Of a stretch of DNA of 64,000 nt, positions 56,515 through 64,000 are shown one piece after another. Made by a program: the position numbers and the translations under genes. The DNA comes from Leptospira chreensis (GTDB lineage: Bacteria; Spirochaetota; Leptospiria; Leptospirales; Leptospiraceae). The notes under the pieces are model-generated. The model was not told the DNA's origin, made no database searches, and saw nothing but the letters and a program-made list of their open reading frames with translations. Location: contig NZ_JAFFPS010000033.1 of assembly GCF_016919165.1 (NCBI RefSeq), positions 49,423 through 113,422 of the forward strand. Reading direction: 5' to 3'. Within the stretch, counting starts at the first letter, position 1. Each line of letters starts with the position of its first letter.

Positions 56515-59061
56515 TTACCTTATATGATGAAAGTGATAAAAAACCCTTTTCGCAGTCTCCACCACTAGTAAATAGATGACAACCATTGATGCTAAGATGG
56601 CATAAAATTCCATCGGGGGTGGCACAAGTCCGAAGTAACTTCCAACCTCTGTGAAAGGTAAGATTGCACCAATGGCTGCGATACTTAAAGACACAAGCGC
56701 AAGCAATCGGTGAGGCCTGCTTTTGATCGGGTTGCCACGGGTTCGGATGATAAAGATAACAAGGACTTGTGTACAAAGTGATTCTACAAACCAACCTGTT
56801 TGAAATAAGGCTTCATTCGCCTTTAACACAATGAGCATTACATAAAAAGTCAGAAAATCGAATAGAGAACTTATGGGTCCAATCGTTAGCATAAAATTGC
56901 GTATAAAACTAATGTCCATGACTCGAGGTAATCGTAATTCTTCCTTATCTACTTCATCTAAAGGTATTGGTATTTCAGAGAGGTCATATAAAAAGTTATT
57001 GAGGAGAATTTGAGTGGGTAACATTGGGAGGAATGGTAAAAACATAGCGGCTCCCGCCATACTAAACATGTTCCCAAAATTAGAACTGGTCCCCATCATT
57101 ATATATTTCATTATATTGCCAAAAGTTCGTCTCCCTTCCATTACACCTTCATATAATACGTGTAAATCATGATCTAATAATATCATATCTGCTGCTTCTT
57201 TGGCTACGTCCACTGCTGAATCTACTGACAATCCTACATCGGCAGAGTGCAAAGAAGGAGCATCATTGACTCCATCACCTAGGTATCCAACTACATGGCC
57301 TCTTTGTTTAAGTGCTAAAATAATTCTGTTTTTTTGAGTAGGATTCATTCTGCAGAATAGATTCGTAGATTCCACTTTAATCTTAAGCGCAGAGTCATCG
57401 ATCGTATCGAGTTCTTTACCTGTAAGAACTCCTTGGATGGGCAACCCTAATTCTGAACAGACATGTTGGGTAACTAATTCGCTATCTCCAGTAATAATTT
57501 TAACAGTAATTCCAATTTCGTTTAGCGAAGATAAGGCGGTCTTGGCACTTTCTTTAGGTGGATCTAAAAATGCGGCAAATCCAGATAGGATTAATTCCGA
57601 TTCATCACTGACTACAGCATGTGTATGATCAATTGGTTCTTCTCGCCATGCAATGCCGAGTACACGGTAACCTTCCTTTTCTAAAGAAGAATAAAGGGAT
57701 TGGATTTTTTCCTTTGCTTCTAAATCTATGGGGCGAAAGTTTCCTTTATCTATTTCATAATTTTTACAAAGTCGAATGATTTCCTCTGGTGCTCCCTTTA
57801 CAACAAGGATACGGTTTTTACTTTTTGAATGGTCTAATAAAACAGAAACTCTCCTTCGTTCAAAGTCGAATGGGACTTCATCTACTTTATTCCAAAGGCT
57901 AACATCAATCTCTTCATGATCCAGAATGGCTTCATCTAAAGGACTTTTTAATCCAGTTTCAAAGAAACTGTTTAGATATGCCAATTCTAATACACGTTCG
58001 CTGACTTCTCCTGAAAGATTGACATGTTTTTCTAATTTAATTTTTGCTTCGGTAAGAGTTCCTGTTTTATCCGTGCAAAGTGTATCCATAGAGCCTAGGT
58101 TTTGAATCGAAGAAAGTTGTTTTACGATCACTCTTTTTTTTGCCATCAGTAGCGCACCGCGAGAGAGTGTTACGGAAATTACCATCGGTAATAGTTCTGG
58201 TGTTAATCCAACAGCCAAAGCAACTGCAAATAAAAATGAATCAAGCCATGGTTTGTGTAAAATCGCATTCACCAAGAGGACAAATAATACAAGTAGAAAG
58301 GTCATACGCATAATGAGAATGCCAAACTTTTGGGTTCCCAATTCGAAAGAACTCGCGGGTGGTGTTATGGTTAGGCTATCGGCAATAGCGCCCATTGCGG
58401 TATTCACACCAGTGTGCACAACTACGACCTTGGCACTGCCGCTAATCACTGTTGTTCCCATAAAAACAGAATTGGATGCATCTGTTATGTCGTTAGAAAT
58501 AATAGCCAGTTCTCCTGGATGTTTTTCCACTGGGTATGTTTCTCCCGTGAGGAGTGCTTGTTTGACAAAAAAATCCTTTGCATCGATTACCCTAGCATCG
58601 GCAGGTATCATATCACCTGCGGACAATAGAACTAAATCACCAGGAACTATTTCTGAGACTGGGACATTCATGGTTATGCTATCTCGAACGGCTCTGGTCT
58701 GGACAGACACAGATTGGCGCAAACTATCGACTGCTTTTCCTGCTTTGTGTTCTTGTATAAAATCTAAAAGAACACTAAACAAAACTAAAACTGAAATGAT
58801 GATGAAATTTGATATTTCGCCCAAGAAAGCGGAGATACCGCTGGCAAAGAGTAAAAGGAGAATTAGAGGGTTTCTAAATCGACCCAATAGTTGGCGCCAT
58901 ATGGCTTTCGTTTTGTGGTCGATAAAACGATTGGCACCGAATTGTTGGAGTCTGCGGATCACCTCTTCTGATTTGAGTCCTGTAGATCCGGTCTTTAAGG
59001 ATTCGAATGTATCAATCAATGATTTTTGCCACCAAGCGGATATATTGGGAATGGATTGCAT
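56515..59061 (-). CDS. mgtA: Magnesium-translocating P-type ATPase (MgtA/MgtB type)
   Basis: An 848-residue IIIB-type P-type ATPase. The N-terminal cation-ATPase domain is followed by two TM helices, the actuator TGETYPVEKH, DKTGTLTEAKI (phosphorylation Asp), GAPEE, MNPTQKNRII, the hinge GDGVNDAPSLHSADVGLSVDSAVDVAKEAADMILL, and six C-terminal TM helices. The family imports Mg2+ across the inner membrane. A 138-bp divergent region separates it from the hemolysin III homologue; no Mg2+-sensing leader was recognised. Confidence 0.92.
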   Translation of the reverse strand: MQSIPNISAWWQKSLIDTFESLKTGSTGLKSEEVIRRLQQFGANRFIDHKTKAIWRQLLGRFRNPLILLLLFASGISAFLGEISNFIIISVLVLFSVLLDFIQEHKAGKAVDSLRQSVSVQTRAVRDSITMNVPVSEIVPGDLVLLSAGDMIPADARVIDAKDFFVKQALLTGETYPVEKHPGELAIISNDITDASNSVFMGTTVISGSAKVVVVHTGVNTAMGAIADSLTITPPASSFELGTQKFGILIMRMTFLLVLFVLLVNAILHKPWLDSFLFAVALAVGLTPELLPMVISVTLSRGALLMAKKRVIVKQLSSIQNLGSMDTLCTDKTGTLTEAKIKLEKHVNLSGEVSERVLELAYLNSFFETGLKSPLDEAILDHEEIDVSLWNKVDEVPFDFERRRVSVLLDHSKSKNRILVVKGAPEEIIRLCKNYEIDKGNFRPIDLEAKEKIQSLYSSLEKEGYRVLGIAWREEPIDHTHAVVSDESELILSGFAAFLDPPKESAKTALSSLNEIGITVKIITGDSELVTQHVCSELGLPIQGVLTGKELDTIDDSALKIKVESTNLFCRMNPTQKNRIILALKQRGHVVGYLGDGVNDAPSLHSADVGLSVDSAVDVAKEAADMILLDHDLHVLYEGVMEGRRTFGNIMKYIMMGTSSNFGNMFSMAGAAMFLPFLPMLPTQILLNNFLYDLSEIPIPLDEVDKEELRLPRVMDISFIRNFMLTIGPISSLFDFLTFYVMLIVLKANEALFQTGWFVESLCTQVLVIFIIRTRGNPIKSRPHRLLALVSLSIAAIGAILPFTEVGSYFGLVPPPMEFYAILASMVVIYLLVVETAKRVFYHFHHIR

Positions 59062-59199
59062 ACGTAGACCTCAAATAAGAACAGAGACAGTTAAATAGAT
59101 TCTAAAGAACTCTCCTCTCTTGTTATCCAACTTCAAGTCTTATTATTTCTTTCGATTGACTAAAGAAATGGATGGAATCTTGATTATGGAAATCCATCT

Positions 59200-60036
59200 A
59201 TGAAAGCGAAAAAGTCAAAATCAAAACCCGCAAAAAAAACTATTCAATCAAAAAAACAAACAACTAAATCACTGTCTCAATCCAAACCAAAAACGGTAAC
59301 CAAAGACCAGAGATCTAATTCCCATCTAAGTTTGCAGATGGAATCAAAACATACAGTTGCTGAACTGATTGATTCCATACATGAGTATTCTATTGGTCAT
59401 GAAATTGCCAATGCAGTCACACATGGAATTGGTGGGGGCCTAAGCATTGCTGGACTTTCTCTTTTGCTCACTATGGCTGTTTTGTATGGAAATATCTGGC
59501 ATGTAGTGAGTTCTGCTGTCTATGGCGCCACTCTCATCATTTTATATCTTGCTTCTACTTTATACCATGGAATTTACCATACGGCGACAAAACGTATCTT
59601 TAAGGTGATTGATCATGCTTCGATTTATCTCTTGATTGCTGGGACGTACACTCCATTTACGCTTGTTAGTTTGCGTGAACATTCGGAGTGGGGTTGGACC
59701 TTATTCCTTGTGATTTGGGTCTTAGCTTTTATTGGAGTTTTATTATTGTTACTTTTTCCTGGAAAGTATAGTGGTGCCCGTGTTGTGGTTTATATCCTTA
59801 TGGGTTGGCTTGCGATTTTTGTGATGAAAGATATCCGAACCGCTATCGGTATCGGTGGGATCTCATGGCTTGTGGCGGGAGGTCTTAGTTATACGGTAGG
59901 GGTTATTTTTTATCTTTGGGATCGTCTGCCCTTCAACCATGCCATTTGGCATCTATTTGTTCTTTCGGGAAGTATTTGTCATTTTTTTGCTATTTTGTTT
60001 TATGTGATCCCTCCCATTCCGAATTTGAAAAATTGA
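59200..60036 (+). CDS. Hemolysin III/PAQR-family membrane protein
   Basis: A 278-residue protein. The first 45 residues are a Lys/Ser-rich extension. Then come seven TM helices with the family's HEIANAVTHGIGGGLSIAG, SSAVYGATLIILYLASTLYHG, VIDHASIYLLIAGTYTPFTL, and the zinc-ligand His in NHAIWHLFVLSGSICHF. Hemolytic activity is not implied; the family fold resembles PAQR receptors. The basic extension is longer than usual. Confidence 0.9.
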   Translation: MKAKKSKSKPAKKTIQSKKQTTKSLSQSKPKTVTKDQRSNSHLSLQMESKHTVAELIDSIHEYSIGHEIANAVTHGIGGGLSIAGLSLLLTMAVLYGNIWHVVSSAVYGATLIILYLASTLYHGIYHTATKRIFKVIDHASIYLLIAGTYTPFTLVSLREHSEWGWTLFLVIWVLAFIGVLLLLLFPGKYSGARVVVYILMGWLAIFVMKDIRTAIGIGGISWLVAGGLSYTVGVIFYLWDRLPFNHAIWHLFVLSGSICHFFAILFYVIPPIPNLKN

Positions 60037-60073
60037 TTTGTCAATTAATTGCAGGCAGTTAAATTTCACTCCT

Positions 60074-60095
60074 CTTTCTGTTTCTAAACAGAAAG
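60074..60095 (+). promoter_or_regulatory. 22-bp palindrome directly before an SD
   Basis: CTTTCTGTTT, CT, AAACAGAAAG: perfect 10-bp arms immediately upstream of the AAGGAG SD of the Cys-rich peptide gene. It could be an operator or an RNA hairpin affecting translation. Confidence 0.55.
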
Positions 60096-60107
60096 TAAGG
60101 AGAAAAT

Positions 60108-60395
60108 ATGAGAACATTGGTCACGATTAGTTTTCTACTGATGACGGTTCTGGGATCCACTGCCCTGATGGCAGAAGATTGTTTTCTATGTGGGAGTGGT
60201 AGCTCCAATGGTTGTGAGCAGTGCCGAGGAAAAGACCGAAAGGCTTGCGAAGCCAAAGGTTGTAAGATCTCGGGAACTGCCTCTTGTTCCACGGCTGCCA
60301 ATGTAAAGGTTTGTAAAGTTGATCGTCCTTATCAGGATCTGACTTTTGCAGAAACTCTAAAACAAAACCAAAAAACTCAAATAAAAATCAACTAA
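60108..60395 (+). CDS. Small secreted Cys-rich protein
   Basis: A 95-residue protein with a signal peptide ending LMA|EDC and eight cysteines in the mature part, two of them as CxxC (CFLC, CEQC). This suggests disulfides or metal binding. I know no family for it. Strong SD AAGGAG. Confidence 0.7.
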   Translation: MRTLVTISFLLMTVLGSTALMAEDCFLCGSGSSNGCEQCRGKDRKACEAKGCKISGTASCSTAANVKVCKVDRPYQDLTFAETLKQNQKTQIKIN

Positions 60396-60405
60396 ACCAA
60401 CTGGG

Positions 60406-60436
60406 AAAACTACCGCAAAATCTTGTGGTAGTTTTT
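60406..60436. terminator. Terminator after the Cys-rich gene
   Basis: AAAACTACCGCA, six-base loop, TGTGGTAGTTTT (one G-T pair) followed by TTAAG. Located between convergent genes, so probably bidirectional. Confidence 0.8.
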
Positions 60437-60461
60437 AAGTCAGAACTACACCAAACTAACA

Positions 60462-61421
60462 TTAGTTTGAAATATCGATCACAACGTTTCCTTTTTTATG
60501 ACCCGCTTCCACATACCTGTGTGCCTCGGCCATGGCTTCCAGTGGATAGGACTTGTCGATCACCACTTTCAATTTTCCCTTCTGCGCCAGCTCCGTTAAA
60601 TAATTTAAGTGATCGATTGTCTCGGCAATCGGTCCAAACTGAACATGGATCCCTTTGGTTAAGGAAATCCAAGCGGCTTGGAACATATCTTTGAAGGAGG
60701 CACCGACTAAAACCAAAACTCCGCCTTTTGTTAGGTGAAGTAAATTCGAGGGGATGGAAGATTTACCCACACATTCAAAAACAATATCATAGGTTTTTTT
60801 ATGATTCTCTGAATGAAATTCTTCATAATCCATAACAGAGTCGGCACCGATGGATTTGACTAAATCAAAATTTCCTTTGCTACAAACAGCTGTGACTATG
60901 GCTCCAAAATGTTTCGCCAACTGGATGGCGGAAGTTCCCACAGAACTCGAAGCCCCATAAATAATTATAGTTTGGTCTTTTTGGATCTTAGATTTTTGAA
61001 GGAAGTCAAGAGCCGTCAAACTTCCAAAGGGTAAACCAGCTCCTTCGGAAAAGGAAATCTCTTTAGGAAGGATTGTGATCACAGAGGATTCTTTCATACA
61101 AACAAATTCTCCATAAGCTCCCATTCGCATACCTGCGGAACCAAACACTTTGTCTCCTACTTTAAACTTCGTAACGTTTTCTCCCACAGCATCTACGACG
61201 CCAGATACTGATGTCCCAAGGATGGGTTGTCTGGGTTTAATGATTCCAAAAAACAAACGAATTAATTTCGGATCCGGTTTACGAAGGCGCCAGTCTGCGG
61301 AATTAACAGCGGATTTATGATTTCGAATGCGGATTTCATTTTTTTTGGGGGAAGGGGTTTCCCACTCTTCCATTTGAAGGACTTCAGGGGTTCCATACTT
61401 TCTTGCGGTAATGACTTTCAA
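60462..61421 (-). CDS. MDR-family NAD(P)-dependent oxidoreductase
   Basis: A 319-residue protein (TTG start at 61421, with AGGAG upstream). The GroES-like fold has ILGTSVSGVVDAVGENVTKFKVGDKVFG, and the Rossmann motif is YGASSSVGTSAIQLAKHFGA. It resembles the MDR at 24451-25452 but is not a close copy (different C-termini apart from the shared GKxVxVK-like ends). It is divergent from a TetR gene with a palindrome between. Confidence 0.87.
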   Translation of the reverse strand: MKVITARKYGTPEVLQMEEWETPSPKKNEIRIRNHKSAVNSADWRLRKPDPKLIRLFFGIIKPRQPILGTSVSGVVDAVGENVTKFKVGDKVFGSAGMRMGAYGEFVCMKESSVITILPKEISFSEGAGLPFGSLTALDFLQKSKIQKDQTIIIYGASSSVGTSAIQLAKHFGAIVTAVCSKGNFDLVKSIGADSVMDYEEFHSENHKKTYDIVFECVGKSSIPSNLLHLTKGGVLVLVGASFKDMFQAAWISLTKGIHVQFGPIAETIDHLNYLTELAQKGKLKVVIDKSYPLEAMAEAHRYVEAGHKKGNVVIDISN

Positions 61422-61475
61422 TGGACGGGTCTCCTAATTCACTCATTCAGGCTTACGGTGTAAGTCTGTCAAGGA

Positions 61476-61495
61476 AATTTATTTCTTAATAAATT
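61476..61495. promoter_or_regulatory. Palindrome between the MDR and TetR genes
   Basis: AATTTATT, TCTT, AATAAATT: perfect 8-bp arms in the 132-bp divergent region; candidate operator for the TetR at 61554. Confidence 0.55.
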
Positions 61496-61553
61496 GGAGA
61501 TAAAATAATGGAAATAGATTCGAATTTGTGATAAAAATAGGGAAGGAGAGGCG

Positions 61554-62237
61554 GTGAATCAAAAAAAGAAACCTAAGTCAAGTTCTGCTAAACATCCGAA
61601 AAAAGTTAAAAAACGTCAGGTCCTATCCAGGGGATTGGTTTTAGAATCTGCCATTCAACTTGCCGATGAGTTTGGGTTGGAAGAATTGTCTATGCGAAAT
61701 TTGGCATCTCGACTGGGTGTTGAGGCTATGTCTTTATACAATCATGTGAAAAATAAAGATGAAGTCTTGGATGGAATCGTTGATTTGGTAATTTCCAAAA
61801 TCAGCTTACCGAAGATAGGTGGTGATTGGAAAAAAGAAATGAAAAAAAGGGCTAAGTCGGCTCGGGAAATTTTGATTCTACATCCTTGGGTCACTCTTCT
61901 TGTTGTATCGCGAATGAATGTTGGAGAATCCATGTTAACCTACTTTGATGCAACGCTTGGGTGTCTTCATTCCGCTGGATTTTCTTTACAAGCTGCCGAC
62001 CATATCATCAATACAATCGATAGTCATATTTACGGTTTTATATTACAAGAGTTGAATTTTCCTATCGATCCAAAGGAATATGCAAAAAAAGCCGAAGGGT
62101 TTTTGCCCTTTTTAAAATCGAGTCCCTATCCGCATTTAACCAATCTAACCAAAGAAGTCATCTCTGGAAAATACAATGGGCTTCATGACTTTGAATTTGG
62201 TTTGAATTTGATTTTGAATGGATTGGATCAAAAATAA
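61554..62237 (+). CDS. TetR-family regulator (tetracycline-repressor-like C-terminus)
   Basis: A 227-residue protein from a GTG with a strong SD (GGAAGGAG). A Lys-rich N-terminus is followed by the HTH (LVLESAIQLADEFGLEELSMRNLASRLGVEAMSLYNHVKNKDEVLDGIVDLVI) and a TetR_C_1-like ligand domain. It is divergent from the MDR oxidoreductase, which it probably regulates. Confidence 0.9.
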   Translation: MNQKKKPKSSSAKHPKKVKKRQVLSRGLVLESAIQLADEFGLEELSMRNLASRLGVEAMSLYNHVKNKDEVLDGIVDLVISKISLPKIGGDWKKEMKKRAKSAREILILHPWVTLLVVSRMNVGESMLTYFDATLGCLHSAGFSLQAADHIINTIDSHIYGFILQELNFPIDPKEYAKKAEGFLPFLKSSPYPHLTNLTKEVISGKYNGLHDFEFGLNLILNGLDQK

Positions 62238-62250
62238 AACTGATTTCATT

Positions 62251-62290
62251 CCTATATACTGTAAGTTACTATAAACTAACAGTATATAGG
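62251..62290. terminator. 40-bp hairpin between convergent genes
   Basis: CCTATATACTGT and ACAGTATATAGG are perfect 12-bp arms. The stem continues inwards with one mismatch, leaving a six-base loop. CTGATTT occurs on both sides (62240-62246 and 62291-62297). Likely a bidirectional terminator; an inserted element is a weaker option. Confidence 0.6.
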
Positions 62291-62317
62291 CTGATTTACT
62301 AACGAAATTCTTCGTTT

Positions 62318-64000
62318 TTAGATTGCGAACACACTCTGGATGGTAAAATAACTCGAGTTTGGCTTTAGATCGTATCTATGATATGGGTCTGTTTCATAAG
62401 GATTGTTTTTTTGGTTCCGAATGGCATCTCCTGCATAAAGGGAACTGGCGCCAAACCAGAACGAAACATTTTCAAATGGAGTGACAATGTAGATAAAATT
62501 GATTTCTGTTGCCACATGTTTTCCTAGTTTCGGACGGTTCGGATTATATGCTTCTGTATTATAATAGTCTTCTGTAGAAGCTGTTTCTCCAGTTGCCTTA
62601 CTTCCTGCCACATAGCTGTTGTTATCATAATATCCATCTTGGAGTTTTACCTTGTAATACCAGTGCGGATTTAAGATAAAAGTTCCCCATTTTGCCGATT
62701 CGTATTTGATATGAACCGAATAATCTTTGATGTTTTGCCAAAAAACCATTCCGGAGTTTCCGTTTCCGGCAAAAGGAAGTCCTCCTCCCGCCATCCGTCT
62801 TGTAGCAAAGAGTGGGTTATATGTCGCCACACTCCCGTCATTTCGATTGGGATCTCCCGATGCTTGGACATACTGTACGCCAATGCGAAATTCTTTGACG
62901 GGAGTGTATCCCAACTGAACTGTTACAATGTTCGCCTTGTATCGCACAACATCCGATAAAGGAGGTGCTTCTCCCGTTTTTTTGTCAGTAGTGTAGGTTC
63001 CTGTTTTATTCAACCAATCCGGGGAGACTCGTTCTCCGGTAAATCCCGTTTGCCAAGCAGCTTCGACCATCCAGTCGATTCCTGTTTCACTAGCGATCAT
63101 ATTGCCCTTCGTACGGTTTGTTAGGCGAAATCCAGAAGTATTGAGTTGGTCTGGTCCTCTATAGTAAATATCAGATCCATAATTAGCCGTTGTATTGGTA
63201 GCTTTTTGTTTTTGTTTGTATAGAGTGAAGTTATACACTTCGATCCCTAACCATTCCCAAGGTTTGATTCCGTAGTGTGCACCGTAATAAGAAGCATTCC
63301 CTGTTCCACCAAGGCGCGTGGAATTGTTGGAAATCATACTATTGGCATTGTTTTCAGAACCAATGACAGCACCAAAAAAATCTAAACTTTGTTTTTGTAT
63401 GGTAATGGTGGTTCGGATGGCATCAAAGGAGTTTCCATTCAAACTATCATTTCTGGAACCAACGATCCTTCCATCTCCAAAATCTAAAATTTGACGTCCT
63501 GTTCTGACTCGAAACATTTGGTTGGTTGTTTTTAAATCCAAAAATGCTTCTCGAAATCCTGTGTAATTATTCAGCGCGACTTCTCTTTGTTTGGACGTAT
63601 CCACAAGAATGCCTGAGTTGGGAATGACTGCCAATTTTTGGTCAGAAGATCCATTGACGATCTCTCCTCCCCAAAGCCTTACATCTTGAAAAGAAAGTTT
63701 GAAAGCAATGTTCGGAGATAAATCTCCAATCAAATAAAATTGAGTTTGGTTACTGACTGTATTTCTGTTATCAGGAGTTGAACGATCGAAGTCCGTGTTG
63801 TAAAGGGAATCGGCCTTGGGTCGAATTCCAAAACCAACACGAAACCTGTCGGCAAACCAAAGGTTTGTATTTTCTTGGATCGCCTTTCTTTGTTTGGCGG
63901 TAACTTGAATGCTCTTTAAATACTCTCCCGTTAAATTTCCCTTCATCGGACTTACATATTCCGCTGGTTCTTCTGGGGGAGCAGGAGGTGGGGGCGGAGG
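62318..64000 (-). CDS. Alginate-export-family outer-membrane porin (5' end beyond window)
   Basis: The first in-window Met is at 63946, but the frame stays open to the right edge and reads PPPPPPAPPEEPAEYVSP just before it, so the true start and signal peptide lie outside. About 560 residues are visible. Features are beta-barrel strands and WFADRFRVGFGIRPKAD, QTQFYLIGDLSPNIAFKLSFQDVRLWG, FREAFLDLK...FRVRTGRQILDFGDGRIVG, and a C-terminal Phe-containing strand (SSYFTIQSVFAI). The motifs match the alginate_exp family. Substrate is unknown. Confidence 0.85.
   Translation of the reverse strand, partial: PPPPPPAPPEEPAEYVSPMKGNLTGEYLKSIQVTAKQRKAIQENTNLWFADRFRVGFGIRPKADSLYNTDFDRSTPDNRNTVSNQTQFYLIGDLSPNIAFKLSFQDVRLWGGEIVNGSSDQKLAVIPNSGILVDTSKQREVALNNYTGFREAFLDLKTTNQMFRVRTGRQILDFGDGRIVGSRNDSLNGNSFDAIRTTITIQKQSLDFFGAVIGSENNANSMISNNSTRLGGTGNASYYGAHYGIKPWEWLGIEVYNFTLYKQKQKATNTTANYGSDIYYRGPDQLNTSGFRLTNRTKGNMIASETGIDWMVEAAWQTGFTGERVSPDWLNKTGTYTTDKKTGEAPPLSDVVRYKANIVTVQLGYTPVKEFRIGVQYVQASGDPNRNDGSVATYNPLFATRRMAGGGLPFAGNGNSGMVFWQNIKDYSVHIKYESAKWGTFILNPHWYYKVKLQDGYYDNNSYVAGSKATGETASTEDYYNTEAYNPNRPKLGKHVATEINFIYIVTPFENVSFWFGASSLYAGDAIRNQKNNPYETDPYHRYDLKPNSSYFTIQSVFAI

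Noticed and set aside
58253..59098. A 281-codon plus-strand frame antisense to mgtA
   Set aside because: Length is explained by the codon bias of the mgtA strand; the translation shows no family features.

Overview
The window looks like chromosomal DNA from a spirochaete of the genus Leptospira, probably a free-living (saprophytic-type) species. This is inferred from AT-rich composition, many lipoproteins with loose Leptospira-style lipoboxes, the DUF1554 and DUF1566 lipoprotein families, and a large sensory and regulatory repertoire. No rRNA, tRNA, CRISPR array, insertion sequence or phage gene was seen. Nearly all of the window is coding.

Layout. 1-3600: minus-strand chemotaxis operon (ATPase-domain protein, CheW, MCP, start of CheA). 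4083-11866: lipoproteins around a two-component pair (7TM kinase 7701-9638 and REC-AraC regulator 6941-7699). The two lipoprotein genes flanking that pair carry an almost identical 50-bp promoter module. 11935-14543: exported catalase-peroxidase KatG plus an iron-sulfur HiPIP, behind three PerR-like boxes. 14999-18676: ethanolamine ammonia-lyase (eutBC), a probable cobalamin riboswitch, a small Cys-rich protein and a proline dehydrogenase. 18789-21977: a membrane-bound LuxR-type protein and two lipoproteins, one paralogous to the 5726-6736 protein. 22315-23900: GST-ArsR-AHSA1 operon with twin operators. 24451-26865: SDR and MDR oxidoreductases divergent from an HxlR regulator, with twin operators. 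27001-34806: a deoxyribosyltransferase-like gene and an operon joining a GT4 glycosyltransferase, a GH130 phosphorylase and a CheB-CheR-PAS-kinase fusion. 35310-38537: a giant kinase-receiver-phosphatase. 38660-42717: esterase, flavin monooxygenase, AraC regulator, NmrA-like protein. 42847-48277: divergent endoglycoceramidase-like and neutral-ceramidase lipoproteins, each with its own copy of a palindrome, plus a TetR regulator. 50040-54572: TetR regulator divergent from a fatty-acid oxidation operon (FadH-like and acyl-CoA dehydrogenase), with twin operators. 54700-64000: serine hydrolase, EF-hand protein, MgtA-type ATPase, hemolysin III homologue, Cys-rich secreted peptide, MDR/TetR pair, and an outer-membrane porin running off the window.

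The strongest observations are: (1) the shared promoter module flanking the two-component system; (2) the probable B12 riboswitch between eutBC and a CWC-protein/proline-dehydrogenase pair; (3) the exported KatG-HiPIP operon; (4) the endoglycoceramidase/ceramidase locus, which looks like a sphingolipid-degrading system; (5) a series of local regulators whose operators can be read from duplicated palindromes. Coordinates, motifs and repeats were read by eye. Family assignments rest on motif recognition, without database searches.
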